A stretch of 14,852 nt of DNA from an uncultured Eggerthellaceae bacterium. GTDB taxonomy: Bacteria > Actinomycetota > Coriobacteriia > Coriobacteriales > Eggerthellaceae. A program made the position numbers and the translations under genes. Shown here in pieces: positions 14,595 to 14,852 of the stretch (within the stretch, counting starts at the first letter, position 1; each line of letters starts with the position of its first letter). The stretch covers positions 1-14,852 of the forward strand of contig CAKTYF010000044.1 in the NCBI GenBank assembly GCA_934631995.1, read 5' to 3'. The notes under the pieces were generated by a model that saw nothing but the letters and a program-made list of their open reading frames with translations, was not told the origin of the DNA and did not search any database.

Positions 14595-14852
14595 TCAATT
14601 CAAGCCATTACTCAGTCTGTATTCGCCCATCCGCTCGTAAAAATCAGCAGGAATGCGACGATGCCCGAAACCTTTAACTTCGATACCGCCATCGATTTTT
14701 CGATACATGATTCTACAAGTTGCTCTAATGCCCTGACCAACACGATGCTGGTAATGATAGGAACTCCATTCTTCAAAATTGTATTTCAAATCACTTGCAG
14801 TCACCTTTTCAGCAATAAGGTGCTCGAATGCACGTTGAGTACTAGCGCATGC
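14595..14852 (-). CDS. C-terminal part of a RelE/ParE-like toxin candidate; cut by the right edge
   Basis: The frame is open from the right edge to a TGA at 14595-14597 (85 codons seen). A GTG at 14804 is in frame but has no special support, and the frame continues beyond it in protein-like sequence (QRAFEHLIAEKV), so the true start probably lies outside the window. The visible part has HYQHRVGQGIRATCRIMYRK followed by IEVKGFGHRRIPADFYERM. The alternation of a basic arginine-rich strand, a short turn, a second strand and GFGHR near the end recalls RelE/ParE-fold toxins, but I could not match a specific family. It lies 72 bases upstream of the primase-helicase gene on the same strand, so the two may share a transcript. 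Confidence 0.6.
   Translation of the reverse strand, partial: ACASTQRAFEHLIAEKVTASDLKYNFEEWSSYHYQHRVGQGIRATCRIMYRKIDGGIEVKGFGHRRIPADFYERMGEYRLSNGLN

Noticed and set aside
1..14852. CRISPR arrays, tRNA or rRNA genes, insertion sequences
   Set aside because: No spaced repeat array, no cloverleaf-like tRNA arms and no transposase motif were seen on either strand by eye.

Overview
The window reads as chromosomal DNA from a host-associated anaerobic actinobacterium, most likely a Coriobacteriia/Eggerthellaceae-type organism. That placement is an inference. It rests on a secreted BspA-type leucine-rich-repeat protein with a CAP domain and a dockerin-like tail, on a fused choline-kinase/cytidylyltransferase gene beside a DMT-type transporter, on a cysteine-rich PAS-like sensor fragment, and on moderate GC. 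No rRNA, tRNA, CRISPR array or insertion sequence was recognised.

Layout. Positions 1-305 (minus) hold the 5' part of a sensor-like gene with a GTG start, cut by the left edge. Positions 551-2179 (minus) encode a Na+/H+ antiporter of the NhaA family, closed by a strong terminator at 437-478. Positions 2581-5358 (plus) hold a large secreted BspA-LRR/CAP protein. Its reading frame is interrupted by a single in-frame TGA (5020-5022), after which the same frame continues into a two-EF-hand dockerin-like module and then a clear terminator. Positions 5565-6395 (minus) encode an alpha/beta hydrolase. A divergent AT-rich intergenic region separates it from a small DUF1648 membrane protein (6632-7144).

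Positions 7258-10530 form the most interesting transcription unit, a lic1-like phosphocholine cassette. The first gene is a three-part fusion: winged HTH, then LicC-like CTP:phosphocholine cytidylyltransferase, then LicA-like choline kinase. The second is a DMT/LicB-like transporter. The third is a 91-residue, possibly winged-helix protein whose start lies four bases after the transporter stop. A run of eight G lies between the Shine-Dalgarno sequence and the TTG start of the fusion gene, with two copies of a 10-base direct repeat just upstream. Together these would take up choline (or a similar amino-alcohol), phosphorylate it and activate it as the CDP form. The LicD-type transferase that would place it on a surface polymer is not in the window.

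From about 10531 the character changes. There are two perfect 11-bp inverted repeats, one small orphan gene (10617-10925, minus) and about 600 bases of gene-poor DNA with a possible relic frame. Then comes a 993-residue primase-helicase-PLD protein of the type found in TOTE-like conflict systems (11541-14522, minus), preceded by the 3' part of a gene resembling a RelE/ParE-type toxin (14595 to the right edge, minus). This right-hand part looks like an accessory or defence island.
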